Source: Humibacillus xanthopallidus
GTDB lineage: Bacteria > Actinomycetota > Actinomycetes > Actinomycetales > Dermatophilaceae
Direction: 5' to 3'
Assembly (NCBI RefSeq): GCF_006716675.1
Contig: NZ_VFPM01000001.1
Location: 1,178,001-1,242,000 of the forward strand
DNA: 64,000 nucleotides
This document shows, piece by piece, positions 63,885 to 64,000 of the stretch. Made by a program: the position numbers and the translations under genes. Each line of letters begins with the position of its first letter. Position 1 is the stretch's first letter. The notes below the pieces were generated by a model that worked only from the letters and a program-made list of their open reading frames with translations, searched no databases and had not been told where the DNA came from.

Positions 63885-64000
63885 GGGGTCGAGGCTACAG
63901 GCCGGGGCAGGGGTGGCCCTGTGAACGCCGGGTTCGTTGCGCACGTCGGTGGCGCATGCGCGCTCGCCCCCGAAGCGGGTCCGGGCCTCCTATCGTCGGG

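Overview
The window looks like a chromosomal segment of a high-GC Gram-positive actinobacterium. GC is roughly 70%, GTG starts are common, and genes often overlap by ATGA or GTGA. It carries a LytR-CpsA-Psr cell-wall protein, a GTP-type PEP carboxykinase, an Rv0338c-like Fe-S reductase and a FolP2-like protein. A Micrococcales/Intrasporangiaceae-like host is my inference from gene content and style; no rRNA is present to prove it. I see no phage, transposase, CRISPR array or replication origin.

Layout. (1) 1-1947: transhydrogenase genes pntA and pntB (partial), minus strand. (2) 2135-10499: a polyol locus. A SorC-type regulator is divergent from an operon of a binding lipoprotein, two permeases, a mannitol-dehydrogenase-family enzyme, a zinc polyol dehydrogenase and a xylulokinase. 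There is no ABC ATPase, and the kinase suggests pentitols as substrates. (3) 10620-14095: SHOCT protein, then a minus-strand redox group (FAD oxidoreductase, OsmC protein, a 52-aa small ORF, FMN reductase). (4) 14156-16776: two tandem 412-aa paralogues joining a winged-helix DNA-binding domain to an alpha/beta-hydrolase, separated by a 12/13-bp tandem repeat. (5) 16866-23219: argS, a repeat-rich membrane-anchored protein, an acyl-CoA synthetase and a hydrolase. (6) 23384-34405: a long minus-strand accessory run with a MalT-like LuxR regulator, membrane proteins, an MBL-fold hydrolase, two SulP anion transporters, a PAP2 phosphatase overlapping a membrane-fused lipid kinase, and an amphi-Trp protein. 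(7) 34686-44235: acetoacetate-decarboxylase-family gene, tRNA-Arg, pckG, two tRNA-Ser genes, LCP protein, cold-shock protein, FolP2-like protein, a 43-aa small ORF and a secreted SGNH hydrolase. (8) 44317-48578: cysK-cysE divergent from a large Fe-S reductase that looks leaderless. (9) 48785-58351: secreted beta-helix protein, aldehyde dehydrogenase with its DUF779 partner and a GAF regulator, a peptidase, and a P450-hydrolase pair. (10) 58567-63884: Cys-less ribosomal L33 under a Zur-like box, a complete OpuC-type osmoprotectant ABC transporter, a hydrolase and dcd.

Across the window I see three kinds of unexplained sequence structure. Two families of intergenic palindromes are each present at two distant loci. 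The heptamer GTATGCC is strongly over-represented on both strands (about 33 copies by eye). A 15-mer containing it occurs three times. These and the tandem winged-helix/hydrolase pair are the most unusual features.
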